Shown here: positions 9,400 to 18,113 of the stretch, piece by piece
Layout of the letters: every line of letters begins with the position of its first letter
Numbering within the stretch: the first letter of the stretch is position 1
NCBI GenBank assembly: GCA_017524445.1
Contig: JAFXVP010000057.1
Span: 1-49,271 of the forward strand
Origin: Clostridia bacterium
Lineage (GTDB): Bacteria; Bacillota; Clostridia; Christensenellales; CAG-138
Direction of reading: 5' to 3'
DNA: 49,271 nucleotides
Position numbers and translations under genes: made by a program
The notes under the pieces: model-generated
Database searches by the model: none
Told to the model about the DNA's origin: nothing
The model's input: the letters and a program-made list of their open reading frames with translations, nothing else

Positions 9400-10362
9400 T
9401 CAGCTTGCGGTCTGCTCATCAAGCGATTTGAGATAGTTCACAATGGTGTCGTCGTACTTTTCCGTGTCGTTGATGCGGATGCGCGAGTGCGCGCCGTGAT
9501 CGAACCAGACGAGCTTTTTGCCCGGCGCGGTGCAGTGCGCATAGAGGTATTCCGCCTGGTCCGGCGTCGAATAGGGATCCTCGCGGCTGTGCAAAAACAG
9601 AATGGGCTTTCTAAGCTTTCCGATGCGCTTGTAGGGCCCGTCGGTCACGACGTTTGCGTGCGAACAGAGCCGGATCCAGAGCATGACCTCCTGCTGTACG
9701 GGGAAGCGCTTCTTTTCGGGACGGTCGATCTTCATGTGGTTGTCGAACGAGCGATAGAAGGAATAGTACATCCCCTCGCACGACATGCCTTCGATATAGT
9801 CCGGGCACTGCGGCGCGGTCAGCGCAAACAGGGCGGTGGAGGAGCCGATGCAGATCCCGTGCAGAAACACGCGTTCGTTGCCGAGATCCTCGTGCAGCAG
9901 GCGGCACCATTCGAGAATATCGCGGTATTCGCGGTAGCCGAGGCAGCTTGCTTTCCCTTCGGAAAGCCCGTGCGCACGGTTGTCGATGACCAGCACGTTG
10001 CGTCCCGCGCGGCGGAACGGTTCCGCGAAATAATAGGAATACAGCACGCTTTCCGTCCGTCCCGCAACGATCAGCGCGGCGGAGCTGCCGCCGAAATCGA
10101 AGTATTCGCCGACGAGACGGAGCCCGTCGCTTCGGATCTCGACGTCGCGCTTGCGGTCGGCGTATCGGTTTCCCCATTCGATGCCGATGTCGTGCATCCT
10201 GCAGTATTCGGGATCCTCCGGGAAGCTGCAGCCGCGATCCCATTTGCCGGGCTTGTTGCGCCTTAGCAGCGTGGAATAGATGATCCACGCAATGATCATC
10301 GTGAACACGATGAAAGAAAGGAGCAGCGCGCCGAGCGCGATCAGTATCCAGAACCAAACCAT
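9400..10362 (-). CDS. Membrane-anchored alpha/beta hydrolase with a Cys nucleophile elbow
   Basis: A 320-residue alpha/beta hydrolase with a strongly hydrophobic N-terminal anchor (residues 2-33). The nucleophile elbow reads GICIG, with Cys171 where most relatives have Ser; dienelactone hydrolase is a known precedent for Cys. The likely acid is Asp262 (HSREDPYSTP) and the likely His is His292 (DHGAHSR). The ATG at 10362 is chosen because TGAGGGA lies 7 bases upstream and it starts 10 bases after the stop of fakA; the frame remains open further upstream but would then overlap fakA. Last gene of the lipid operon. A sister enzyme lies at 14378-15316 (GVSMG elbow). Lysophospholipase or acyl-ester hydrolase is a guess from context. 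Confidence 0.8.
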   Translation of the reverse strand: MVWFWILIALGALLLSFIVFTMIIAWIIYSTLLRRNKPGKWDRGCSFPEDPEYCRMHDIGIEWGNRYADRKRDVEIRSDGLRLVGEYFDFGGSSAALIVAGRTESVLYSYYFAEPFRRAGRNVLVIDNRAHGLSEGKASCLGYREYRDILEWCRLLHEDLGNERVFLHGICIGSSTALFALTAPQCPDYIEGMSCEGMYYSFYRSFDNHMKIDRPEKKRFPVQQEVMLWIRLCSHANVVTDGPYKRIGKLRKPILFLHSREDPYSTPDQAEYLYAHCTAPGKKLVWFDHGAHSRIRINDTEKYDDTIVNYLKSLDEQTAS

Positions 10363-10372
10363 ACCGTTTCCC

Positions 10373-12010
10373 TCACATGATCCCGATTTCCCAGTGATAG
10401 ATCTCCTGACCGGCGTCCACAAACTCCAGTTCGAGCATCGGATACCGTTCGGCGATCGCCTCCGTGAGCAGTTCCTCGTCGGATGCGGACGCATCCCTGC
10501 CGCGCAGAACGATGCCGGTTTCGCGGTCGCCGATGTCGTCGATCATGGCGAGCGCGCCGAGGATGGCGGACCTCCATTCGCTGTCGACGCAGACGAGCTC
10601 GCCGCCTAAGAAGGCGATATCCTCGCCGCGGCGGCAGCGGATCTCGTGGTATGTGTAATCGCGCGAGGCGGTCGTTTCCCGCAGGGTGATGATGTTGTCG
10701 ACGCCGGAGCGCATTCCGGCGATCCGCTTTTCGAGGTTCTTTTCGTCCGGGATGTCCATTGCGATCGCGTAGTAGCCCTCGACGAAGCTCCTGGACGGCA
10801 ATACCGTCACATGCTTGTCGGGCACGAGCGACGCCGCCTGCTCGGCGGCAAGGATCACGTTCTTGTTGTTCGGCAGCACGACGATCGCGTCGGCGTCGAT
10901 GGATTCGAACGTGGAGACGAATTCCTGCGAGGAGGTGTTCATGGTCGCGTCCCCCTCGATCACACAGTCCGCGCCGAGCCCTTCAAACAGCTTGCGCATG
11001 CCCGCGCCGTTGACGACGGCGACGATGGACAGCGGCTTATGCACCTTCGGCTTTACGAGCCGGTCGTGCTCATTGTGCTGGATCTGCATGTTCTCGAGCT
11101 TGAAGGTGAGGAACTCGCCGTACCGCTGCGCCAGCTCAATGATGACGGCGGGCGCTTTCGTGTGGATGTGCACCTTGACGCGCTTTCCGTCCTGCACGCA
11201 GACGATGGAGTTGCCGAGCCGGTCGAGCGCGCCGAGAAACGCCTCGATGCTGAAATCCTGCTCATAGGCGGGGTTTCTCATGCGCTGCAGAATGAATTCC
11301 ATGCAGTAGCCGTCGATGAAGAGACTGTCCTCGTTGAACCGGCTGAAATCCGGATCGGTTCCCTTTGATTCGGCTTGCTTCGCCGTATCCTCGAGAACCT
11401 CGCCGCGCAGATATTTCACCATGCCCTCAAAGATCAGGATGAATCCCGTCGCGCCGGAATCGACCACGCCCGCGTCCTTCAGCACGGAAAGCATTTCCGG
11501 CGTGAGGATCAGCGTCTTGCGCATTTCGGCGACGTAGGCGGAGAGGATGAAGTCGATCGTGGAGTTTCGCGTGATCTGGGAACGGATGTGCTCGATCCCC
11601 TCGCGCGAAACCGTCAGCATCGTGCCCTCCACCGGCTTGCGGACCGCGCCGTAGGCGACGCGATACCCGCGTACCAGCGCATTGCGAAGCTCGCCCGGTC
11701 CGATCAGGACCGCGCGGGAAAGCGCCTGCGCAAAGCCGTAGAAGAACTGCGACAGGATGACGCCGGAGTTGCCTCTTGCGCCGAGCAGCATGCCGGAGGA
11801 CAGGGACTTTGTAAACACGCTGACGTCGCTGCTTCTCTCCGCGAGAGAAAGCCCGTGATCCAGCGTTTTGACCATATTGGTGCCGGTATCGCCGTCGGGG
11901 ACGGGGAAGACGTTCAGACGGTTGATCTCATCCTCGCTTGCGCGAAGATTTGCAAGGCCGTTCCTGAGCATTTTTTCCAGTTCGATCCCGTTGATTCGTT
12001 TGATTGCCAT
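10373..12010 (-). CDS. fakA: Fatty acid kinase catalytic subunit, YloV/DAK2 type
   Basis: A 545-residue DAK2-fusion protein. The ATP-binding DhaL-like domain carries VFPVPDGDTGTNM (Asp41 and neighbours bind Mg-ATP), and the C-terminal region has the expected DegV-like domain. In Staphylococcus, FakA phosphorylates fatty acids held by FakB to give acyl-phosphate, which enters phospholipid synthesis through PlsY or acyl-ACP through PlsX. A DegV/FakB gene lies in the same operon (13429-14364). The first residues MAIKRINGIELEKML are typical of the family start, but no clear ribosome site is visible before the ATG. In many Firmicutes this gene sits beside recG or rpmB; here it is inside a lipid operon. 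Confidence 0.92.
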   Translation of the reverse strand: MAIKRINGIELEKMLRNGLANLRASEDEINRLNVFPVPDGDTGTNMVKTLDHGLSLAERSSDVSVFTKSLSSGMLLGARGNSGVILSQFFYGFAQALSRAVLIGPGELRNALVRGYRVAYGAVRKPVEGTMLTVSREGIEHIRSQITRNSTIDFILSAYVAEMRKTLILTPEMLSVLKDAGVVDSGATGFILIFEGMVKYLRGEVLEDTAKQAESKGTDPDFSRFNEDSLFIDGYCMEFILQRMRNPAYEQDFSIEAFLGALDRLGNSIVCVQDGKRVKVHIHTKAPAVIIELAQRYGEFLTFKLENMQIQHNEHDRLVKPKVHKPLSIVAVVNGAGMRKLFEGLGADCVIEGDATMNTSSQEFVSTFESIDADAIVVLPNNKNVILAAEQAASLVPDKHVTVLPSRSFVEGYYAIAMDIPDEKNLEKRIAGMRSGVDNIITLRETTASRDYTYHEIRCRRGEDIAFLGGELVCVDSEWRSAILGALAMIDDIGDRETGIVLRGRDASASDEELLTEAIAERYPMLELEFVDAGQEIYHWEIGIM

Positions 12011-12056
12011 AGTTTTTCAGATCGCCGCAAATCGTTCCGATGCGGCAAAAGCCATA

Positions 12057-13394
12057 TTATTTGTCTTTCTTGCCCATCTGCGTGACGGACTTCGGCAGCA
12101 GGAAGGACAGTGCGAACGCAACGAGCACGGCGATCGCGCAGACCAGCGTCAGGTATTTCACGACGTTGTTCGTTTTCATCAGCGTCAGCACGGCCTGCCC
12201 GCCGATGCCGGAGGCGACGCCCGCAAAGAGTCCCTGCACCGCAAAGTACATCGCGGCGTTCGAGATCCCGGTGCGCTTTTCCTCGTCCGCGGCAAGCTCC
12301 GAGGGGACGGAGTACGCAACGGAGAACATGGCGCCGATGCCGAACGACGAGATCAGACCCGTGACGATTGCAAGAATCGTTTTCAGCGTTCCCGCTTCGA
12401 GATAGGAGACCGCAAACATGGACGCCATGCCGACGGCAAAGATCACGAGCGTATAACGGTACGAGAAGCCGAAGCCGAGCTTTTTCGTCAGCTTGTTATA
12501 GATGAGCAGGGTGAACGGCACGGGCGCAAACGCCGCCATCATGACGAACATCATGTTCATCCCCGCGACGGAGAAATACTCGTTGATGCCGGACAGGAAG
12601 AGCTGTACGCCGAACGTCATGAAGGAGTACACGACCATCCAAAGGATATAGTCCTTGTTTTTGAACGTATACGCGATCGACTTGAACAGATTGACGGAAA
12701 CGGACGTTTCCTCGCCGTCGCGGCTGATCACGCCGTCCTTGGTGGAACTTTCCTTGATGAGCAGCAGCGGGATGAGCATGGTCAGCACGATCGGGAGCAC
12801 GATCATGGACACCGGACGGACATTCATGCCGTTCAGCATTGCACGGACCACGACGTAGCCGAGGATGAAGTACAGGATGTCGCAGACGGATTTCACGTTC
12901 GACATGAAGTTCCGCTCCTCCTGCGTGTCGACGATCTCGGTGAACGTTGCGTAATACGTGACCATGGTCAGCGTGTAGAAGCTGTAGAAAACGCAGAGCG
13001 TGACGCCGTAAAAGACAGTATTCAGAAGCGTCGCGCCCGTCGGATTCGGCGTGACGAGCGTAAACAGAACGTATGCAAGGATCATCGGAACGAGACCGAT
13101 GATGAGCGCAGGACGTCTGCGGCCGAACCGTGTTTTCAGGTTGTCCGTAAACGACGCCATCGGGACGTCGATCACGCCGTCGATGATCTTTGCGACGACG
13201 CCGAACACCGCCCATACCCCGGCGATGACCAGATCGCGCTGCAGGAACGTCTGGTACTGAATGACGTTCGGATTGAACCCGGTCGCGATCAGTGCACTGC
13301 ACAGGTACGAGTTGACCATCAGGTTGAGCATGTTGACGCCCATACCGCCGATGGCATACAGGAACATCTTCCATTTATTGGTGAGTTTTCGCAT
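12057..13394 (-). CDS. MFS transporter of the GPH type inside the lipid operon
   Basis: A 445-residue, twelve-helix carrier. The helix 2-3 region reads DGVIDVPMASFTDNLKTRFG, followed by RRRP, which is the GPH signature with its conserved Asp residues. The ATG at 13394 has AAAGGAA just upstream; an upstream extension of the frame overlaps the degV gene and was not used. Most GPH carriers move sugars with a cation, but the same family contains the animal lysophosphatidylcholine carrier MFSD2A. Placement between FakB and FakA therefore makes a lysolipid or acylated substrate plausible. This is inference; an ordinary glycoside substrate cannot be excluded. Confidence 0.82.
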   Translation of the reverse strand: MRKLTNKWKMFLYAIGGMGVNMLNLMVNSYLCSALIATGFNPNVIQYQTFLQRDLVIAGVWAVFGVVAKIIDGVIDVPMASFTDNLKTRFGRRRPALIIGLVPMILAYVLFTLVTPNPTGATLLNTVFYGVTLCVFYSFYTLTMVTYYATFTEIVDTQEERNFMSNVKSVCDILYFILGYVVVRAMLNGMNVRPVSMIVLPIVLTMLIPLLLIKESSTKDGVISRDGEETSVSVNLFKSIAYTFKNKDYILWMVVYSFMTFGVQLFLSGINEYFSVAGMNMMFVMMAAFAPVPFTLLIYNKLTKKLGFGFSYRYTLVIFAVGMASMFAVSYLEAGTLKTILAIVTGLISSFGIGAMFSVAYSVPSELAADEEKRTGISNAAMYFAVQGLFAGVASGIGGQAVLTLMKTNNVVKYLTLVCAIAVLVAFALSFLLPKSVTQMGKKDK

Positions 13395-13428
13395 AAGGAT
13401 TCCTTTCTTACCCCTTGAAAAGGGACCG

Positions 13429-14364
13429 TTATTTGCCGGAGGAAAGCGCTTTTTCGATGATCGAGCGTTCTTCCGAGAGGTCTTTGGAAATGGGCTTGCC
13501 CACATAGTACGCCGCCATGAGGCCGGGCCCGATGTTGATCCCGCAGGACGGGAAGACGTCGTTGATGTAGATCGCTTTCGGATGGAAGCGTTCTTCGATG
13601 AGCTGCCTGAACGCTTCCGCCTGCGGCAAACGGTTGGTCTGCGCGATAAAGACGATCTGCTCGGAAAGGTCTTCCGCGGTCCGCCCGATGTATTCGAGCA
13701 GCGCGGCGTACGCCGCTTTCGCGCCCTTTGCCTTGCCGATGACCGTGGTCATGCCGTTGTAGTCGAATTCGCCGATCGGCTTGATGCCCGCGAGCGTGCC
13801 GAAGAACGCCTTCGCGTTGGTCAGACGGCCCTTCTTTGCGACGAAGCTCAGATCGTCGAGCCAGCCCGCCTGGTGGAACCGGTTCTTGTTTTCCTCGAGC
13901 CAGTCCGCAACCTCTTCCATCGTCTTGCCCTCGGCGCGCAGCATTGCGGCGCGGACCGCCATCAGCCCGAAGCCGGGACCGAAGCGCAGCGTGTCGATGC
14001 AGCGGATCTCGGCGTCCGGGTAGACCTCTTTCACCTGATCCGCCGCGGTGCAGGCAAAGTCGAACGTGCCGGAGATCCCGCTGGAGATCGTCATGACCAA
14101 AAGCGGCGTGCCGTCCTTTACGATCTCTTCCATCGCGCGGCGGAACTCCTCGATGTTGGCGGGCGCGGTGGCGTAGCCGCTCGGGTTTTTCCTTAGATCC
14201 GTATAAAATTCATCGCGGGAGAAGCGATCCCACGTGCGCGGGCCGGGGATATCCGACTTATCCGGCAGGATGACGTGTCCGGGCAGGACCCGGATATCGT
14301 ATTCCGTGCTGAACGATTCGTTCAGATCGCAGGTGCCGTCGGCAAGAATTGCAAATGATTTCAT
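13429..14364 (-). CDS. fakB: DegV family fatty-acid-binding protein (FakB)
   Basis: A 311-residue DegV-fold protein that would hold a fatty acid for phosphorylation by FakA. Visible family features are the N-terminal ILADGTCDLNESF (usually D-S/T-x-x-D-L), the TISSGISGTFD segment that binds the carboxylate, and the KKGRLTNAKAFFGTLAGIKPI stretch near residue 200. TAGGAGGA precedes the ATG. It follows the alpha/beta hydrolase gene by 13 bases. Bacteria often have several FakB proteins with different chain preference, so which fatty acid is bound cannot be told. Confidence 0.92.
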   Translation of the reverse strand: MKSFAILADGTCDLNESFSTEYDIRVLPGHVILPDKSDIPGPRTWDRFSRDEFYTDLRKNPSGYATAPANIEEFRRAMEEIVKDGTPLLVMTISSGISGTFDFACTAADQVKEVYPDAEIRCIDTLRFGPGFGLMAVRAAMLRAEGKTMEEVADWLEENKNRFHQAGWLDDLSFVAKKGRLTNAKAFFGTLAGIKPIGEFDYNGMTTVIGKAKGAKAAYAALLEYIGRTAEDLSEQIVFIAQTNRLPQAEAFRQLIEERFHPKAIYINDVFPSCGINIGPGLMAAYYVGKPISKDLSEERSIIEKALSSGK

Positions 14365-14377
14365 GTTATCCTCCTAT

Positions 14378-15316
14378 TCAATACCCTTTTTTAAGGTTCG
14401 ATTGACTGTCAAGAAACGCAAACAGCGCGGCTTCCGCCCGTTCGGGATCGGAAACGAACGCCTCGGCGTGCCCCGCGCCTTCCGCGGTAAAGAACGCCTT
14501 TCTTGCGCCGCAAGCTTCGTATACTTCCCGCCCTGTTTCGTACGGGACGGTCTCATCCGCCGTTCCGTGCAGGAAGAAGCAGGGGATCGTCGTTCGCTTC
14601 AGCACGTCGTCCGTGCGCCGCTTGATGTCAAGCCGCAAAAACAGCTTTGCAAGCAGGCGAATGGGCGGCATGATGAGGAACCCGGGAACGTTCCGCCGCT
14701 TGCAGTCAAGGCGGATCTGCTCATACGGGGAGCGGAATCCGCAGTCGAGCACAAGCGCGCGCGTCTTTTTCGGGTCGAGATCGCATGCGGCAAACCCGAT
14801 CGCCGCAGCGCCCATCGAAACGCCGTAAATCACCGTTTCGGCGACGCCTTCCCGCCCGAGCGCCCATTCGTTCCACGCGGCGACGTCGTACTGCTCGTAC
14901 AGCCCGAGCCCGCAGCGCGCGCAGGATCCGTCGCCGTGCCCGCGCTGGCGGATGATCAGAACGTTGTATCCGCGGCGGGCGAAGACGTCCGCCTGCACAA
15001 CGAAATTGACCTCCGGATCGGTGCGGTAGCCGTGCACGAGGATCGCGGTCCTGTCGCTTCCGAGATCGTAATAGTCGCCCGAAAGCGCGGCTCCGTCCCG
15101 CGCCGGGATCGAGACATGCGCCTTTTGATGCGCGGAAAGCCGGCTGCGCGCCGCAAGCATGCGGTCTGCAAATCGTGCGAACTGTCCGTCGGGCGCGATC
15201 AGCCGTTCGAGAGGATCGCCCGGTTTTGCCCGGAAGATCGTGCAGACGGCAACGACCGCCGGCGCGAAAACAAAGATCGCGTAGCATCCGATCAAAGCCG
15301 CAGGGATCCAGAGCAT
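14378..15316 (-). CDS. Membrane-anchored alpha/beta hydrolase
   Basis: A 312-residue serine hydrolase with an N-terminal membrane segment (residues 2-27). The elbow is GVSMG (Ser167), the acid is Asp254 (HGTADETVP) and the His is His283 (GAGHAEA). It resembles YqkD/BEM46-type peptidase-S9-like hydrolases. The sequence before the catalytic core (SGDYYDLGS) matches that of the Cys-elbow hydrolase at 9400 (VGEYFDFGG), so the two may be diverged paralogues within one operon. It begins 10 bases after the stop of the LRAT-PPTase gene. A role in deacylating lipids or acyl-esters is suggested only by the neighbours. Confidence 0.83.
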   Translation of the reverse strand: MLWIPAALIGCYAIFVFAPAVVAVCTIFRAKPGDPLERLIAPDGQFARFADRMLAARSRLSAHQKAHVSIPARDGAALSGDYYDLGSDRTAILVHGYRTDPEVNFVVQADVFARRGYNVLIIRQRGHGDGSCARCGLGLYEQYDVAAWNEWALGREGVAETVIYGVSMGAAAIGFAACDLDPKKTRALVLDCGFRSPYEQIRLDCKRRNVPGFLIMPPIRLLAKLFLRLDIKRRTDDVLKRTTIPCFFLHGTADETVPYETGREVYEACGARKAFFTAEGAGHAEAFVSDPERAEAALFAFLDSQSNLKKGY

Positions 15317-15326
15317 ACCGTCCTCC

Positions 15327-16364
15327 TCAGAATTTTATGGGTTCGCCGCCGATCGGCCGGATACCGTTTTCGTCTGCGACGAAGAATCGCGTAAACGCGG
15401 TATTGGGACCGAAAACGGAGACGATCGGCGCGCGCGGTTCGGAAAGCTGAAACGTCACGACGGAATCCGTGAGCGAATCCGTACCGGCAGGGGAAAACGC
15501 GCGCTTTTTCGACGCCTTGAAGATCGCTTCCTTCCGCGTCCAGCAGGCAAGAAAGCCCTCAGCCGTTTCCGGATACGTGCTTTGCTCAGCGGCCGAAAAG
15601 CACCTTGCGCGAAGCTTCGGAAGCTTTTCCGCGGCAGACCTGCGGGAAAACCCTTCGAGCGTTTCCAGATCGACGCCGACCGGCGCGTTCGAGACCGCGA
15701 CGCAGCAAAGCCCGTCCGCGTGCGAAAACGAAAACGCGAATCGGTCGCACGACCATCCGCCGTTCTTTTGCCGGACGAAGCAAAGTTCGTCCGCGTCGAG
15801 CGAAAAACAATGCTTCGCGGCGCGCCGAAGGATCGCCCAGTTTGCGATCCGCGCCTTTTTCGTCGCGGGATCGGAGCAAGCGGCGATCTCGCGTTCCCGT
15901 TCCGGCGGGACGGGAAAATCAAGCGAGAAGCGATCCGCCTCTCCGAGATACACGTTCAGCACCGGACGCGCGTTCCACATCCGGAACACCGCTTCCTCCT
16001 GCAAGCTCTTTTTTTCGCCGAAGACGCATTCGTAGGCGAAGTGCTCGCAGTTGTTGCGGATCAGATGATACCCGTCCGTGCCGAGGCGCTCCTTCGCAAG
16101 CCGCACCGTCCGATCCGGCGGGATGCGCTTTTTGCGCTCCGCGCGGTCAAGGATCGCGATCTCCGGGATGCGTCCCGTACAGAACACGTCCATGTCCGTT
16201 TCCACGACGAGAAACCGGTCCGGCGCGTCGGCATATTGCGGTACGGGCGGAAGACCGAACGCGATGATCCTGTCGTCGCCCGCGTAGACCCCGTAATGGA
16301 AGATCGAACCGATCTGCACCCGCACCATATCGCCCAGAGCGGGTTCGCCGGGCCGCCATTTCAT
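15327..16364 (-). CDS. LRAT-like domain fused to 4'-phosphopantetheinyl transferase
   Basis: A 345-residue two-domain protein. Residues 1-115 are an LRAT/H-RAS-like (NlpC/P60 superfamily) domain: GDMVRVQIGSIFHYGVYAG with His23, then RNNCEHFAYECV with the catalytic Cys106 in an NCEHF motif. Relatives transfer or remove fatty acyl groups through a Cys-acyl intermediate. Residues about 125-345 are a Sfp-type phosphopantetheinyl transferase: FSHADGLCCVAVS, APVGVDLETL (Mg ligands Asp232 and Glu234) and WTRKEAIFKA. The gene overlaps the acyl carrier protein gene by 4 bases, so the PPTase half probably activates that carrier. I do not know of a described fusion of these two domains. No frameshift or internal stop suggests an artefact. 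Confidence 0.85.
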   Translation of the reverse strand: MKWRPGEPALGDMVRVQIGSIFHYGVYAGDDRIIAFGLPPVPQYADAPDRFLVVETDMDVFCTGRIPEIAILDRAERKKRIPPDRTVRLAKERLGTDGYHLIRNNCEHFAYECVFGEKKSLQEEAVFRMWNARPVLNVYLGEADRFSLDFPVPPEREREIAACSDPATKKARIANWAILRRAAKHCFSLDADELCFVRQKNGGWSCDRFAFSFSHADGLCCVAVSNAPVGVDLETLEGFSRRSAAEKLPKLRARCFSAAEQSTYPETAEGFLACWTRKEAIFKASKKRAFSPAGTDSLTDSVVTFQLSEPRAPIVSVFGPNTAFTRFFVADENGIRPIGGEPIKF

Positions 16365-16612
16365 TTCAGCTTCGCCTCGATGAAACTGACGACGTCGCCG
16401 AGCGTCTCAAAATCGGACGCGCCGACGTTGTCGAAGCGGATCCCCATCTCCTCTTCGATCGCGATGACCATATAGAGCATGCTCACGGAGGAGAAGCCGA
16501 GGTCCGCGACCAGCCGGGATTCCTCCGTGCAGGCGGCGACCTTGTCGCGGCTGCGGTCGTCCGCGGCGAGCAGAATCTCTCTGAGCTTTTCGATGATCTC
16601 AGTTCTGGACAT
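16361..16612 (-). CDS. Dedicated acyl carrier protein
   Basis: An acidic 83-residue carrier protein. The attachment site is LGFSSVSML; by alignment with the usual D-S-L motif the phosphopantetheine Ser is Ser42, and the normal preceding Asp is replaced by Ser41. It overlaps the acyl-AMP ligase gene by 14 bases upstream and the LRAT-PPTase gene by 4 bases downstream. Such carriers accept an acyl group from a stand-alone ligase and pass it to an acyltransferase. Its position and odd site make it a specialised carrier, not the fatty-acid-synthase AcpP. Confidence 0.9.
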   Translation of the reverse strand: MSRTEIIEKLREILLAADDRSRDKVAACTEESRLVADLGFSSVSMLYMVIAIEEEMGIRFDNVGASDFETLGDVVSFIEAKLK

Positions 16613-18113
16613 TCTTATACCTCACGATCTTCATGGCGGGAGAGCGTTCAAAGTCGGTATCCCGGACGGTGATCCGGCTGACCTGCTGGAAACCGGGCAG
16701 CGTGCGGTTGACCTTCTCAAGCTCGGCGACGGCGTACGCCTTGCGCGCGGCGTCGTCCATATCCGTGAGCTCGGTCGGACGCAGAACGACCTCCAGCGCG
16801 AGGATCGGCTCGCCCAGCGCGCTGCGGGCTTCAAAGACCTGTGAATCCTGAATGAACGGAAGCGCGTTGAAATGAACTTCGACCTCGGCGGGGGAGACGT
16901 TCTCGCCGTTCGGCAGAACGATGATCTCCTTGATGCGGCCGGTGATGTAGAGATAGCCGTCCTCGTCGAACCGCACGAGATCGCCGGTACGGAACCAGCC
17001 GTCCTCATACGCGCCGGGTTCTTCCACGCCGACGTAGCCCTCCATCATGTTGCGGCCCTTCAGCCACAGCTCGCCGTTTTCGACCCGGATCTCCTGATTC
17101 GGGAACGGAAGGCCGACGGATTCGGGCTTTTTAAGACTTTCCGGGTTGCCGGAGACGAGGTTTGCGGACTCGGTGAGACCGTAGCCGGGCAGCAGCTTGA
17201 TGCCGAGCTTGTCGTATTCCTTGACGAGGAACGGCGACACCGGCGCCGCGCCGCAGATGATGGTCTTGAGGTCCGCGCCGAGCATGTTGCGCCCGAATTT
17301 CTTGGAAAGCGTCAGCGCCATTTCCGCAAGCGCCGGAACGATGACCATGATCGTGGGCTTAAAGACCGCCACGTCGCGGAACATGTCCTTGTTGTTGCGG
17401 CAGATATACAGCGCGCTGCCGGTATAGAGCGAGGTCATGAGATTGCGGATCAGACCGAACACGTGCGAAAGCGGCAGCACCAGAAGATAGCGCTGACCGA
17501 ACACGTCCGGGTAGCCGTAGCAGCCGTTGATCGTGCCCTGCATCACCGCGTCGTTCGAAAGAAGCGCGCCCTTGCTCTTGCCGGTCGTGCCCCCCGTAAA
17601 GACGATCGCGCACGGCGTTTTCGGCTCGCACGGCACGAGCGGCGTCTTTTCGTCGGAAACGGCGTCGGCGGGGATCAGCGCGATGTCGGGCCGCTTTGCC
17701 TTGACGATCGCAAGACGCGGCTCGAAATCCGCCTGATAGACGAGCTTTTTGATGCCGAACATCATGCAGCAGCCGAACACGGCTTCCGCGGGAAGATGCG
17801 CTGGGAAGATCGCGGCGGTCGCGCCCGAGGTCACGACGGCAAGGTACGCCTTGACGAAATCGTAGGAGTTCGCGGCAAAGATCGCAACGCGCGTGCCGAC
17901 CGGGCAGTCCTTTAACAGCGTGCGGAAGCCCGCGGCGTCCGCTTCCAGCTCTTTAAAGCTTCTGGCTTTTCCTTCGTCGACGATCGCCGGCGCGTCGGGA
18001 TATTCGTTCACGCAGTGTTCCCACATCGCGGAAACGGTCGTAAACTCGCGGATGCGTTCGAACGTCTTCTCATCCGTGTATTTGCGAAAGATCTCTTTAC
18101 TTGGTGTCTGCAT
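16599..18113 (-). CDS. Acyl-AMP ligase (AMP-dependent synthetase)
   Basis: A 504-residue ANL-superfamily adenylating enzyme. The P-loop is FTGGTTGKSKG (residues 172-182), A5 is GYGLTESA, the hinge and C-domain read TGDLVRFDEDGYLYITGRIKEII, and the catalytic Lys is in SPAMKIVRYK near the end. The start ATG at 18113 is chosen for CAGGAGGA 7-8 bases upstream. It overlaps the PlsC gene before it and the carrier gene after it. The expected reaction is fatty acid + ATP to acyl-AMP, then transfer to the free carrier protein at 16361. Acyl-CoA formation cannot be ruled out from sequence alone. Confidence 0.9.
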   Translation of the reverse strand: MQTPSKEIFRKYTDEKTFERIREFTTVSAMWEHCVNEYPDAPAIVDEGKARSFKELEADAAGFRTLLKDCPVGTRVAIFAANSYDFVKAYLAVVTSGATAAIFPAHLPAEAVFGCCMMFGIKKLVYQADFEPRLAIVKAKRPDIALIPADAVSDEKTPLVPCEPKTPCAIVFTGGTTGKSKGALLSNDAVMQGTINGCYGYPDVFGQRYLLVLPLSHVFGLIRNLMTSLYTGSALYICRNNKDMFRDVAVFKPTIMVIVPALAEMALTLSKKFGRNMLGADLKTIICGAAPVSPFLVKEYDKLGIKLLPGYGLTESANLVSGNPESLKKPESVGLPFPNQEIRVENGELWLKGRNMMEGYVGVEEPGAYEDGWFRTGDLVRFDEDGYLYITGRIKEIIVLPNGENVSPAEVEVHFNALPFIQDSQVFEARSALGEPILALEVVLRPTELTDMDDAARKAYAVAELEKVNRTLPGFQQVSRITVRDTDFERSPAMKIVRYKNVQN

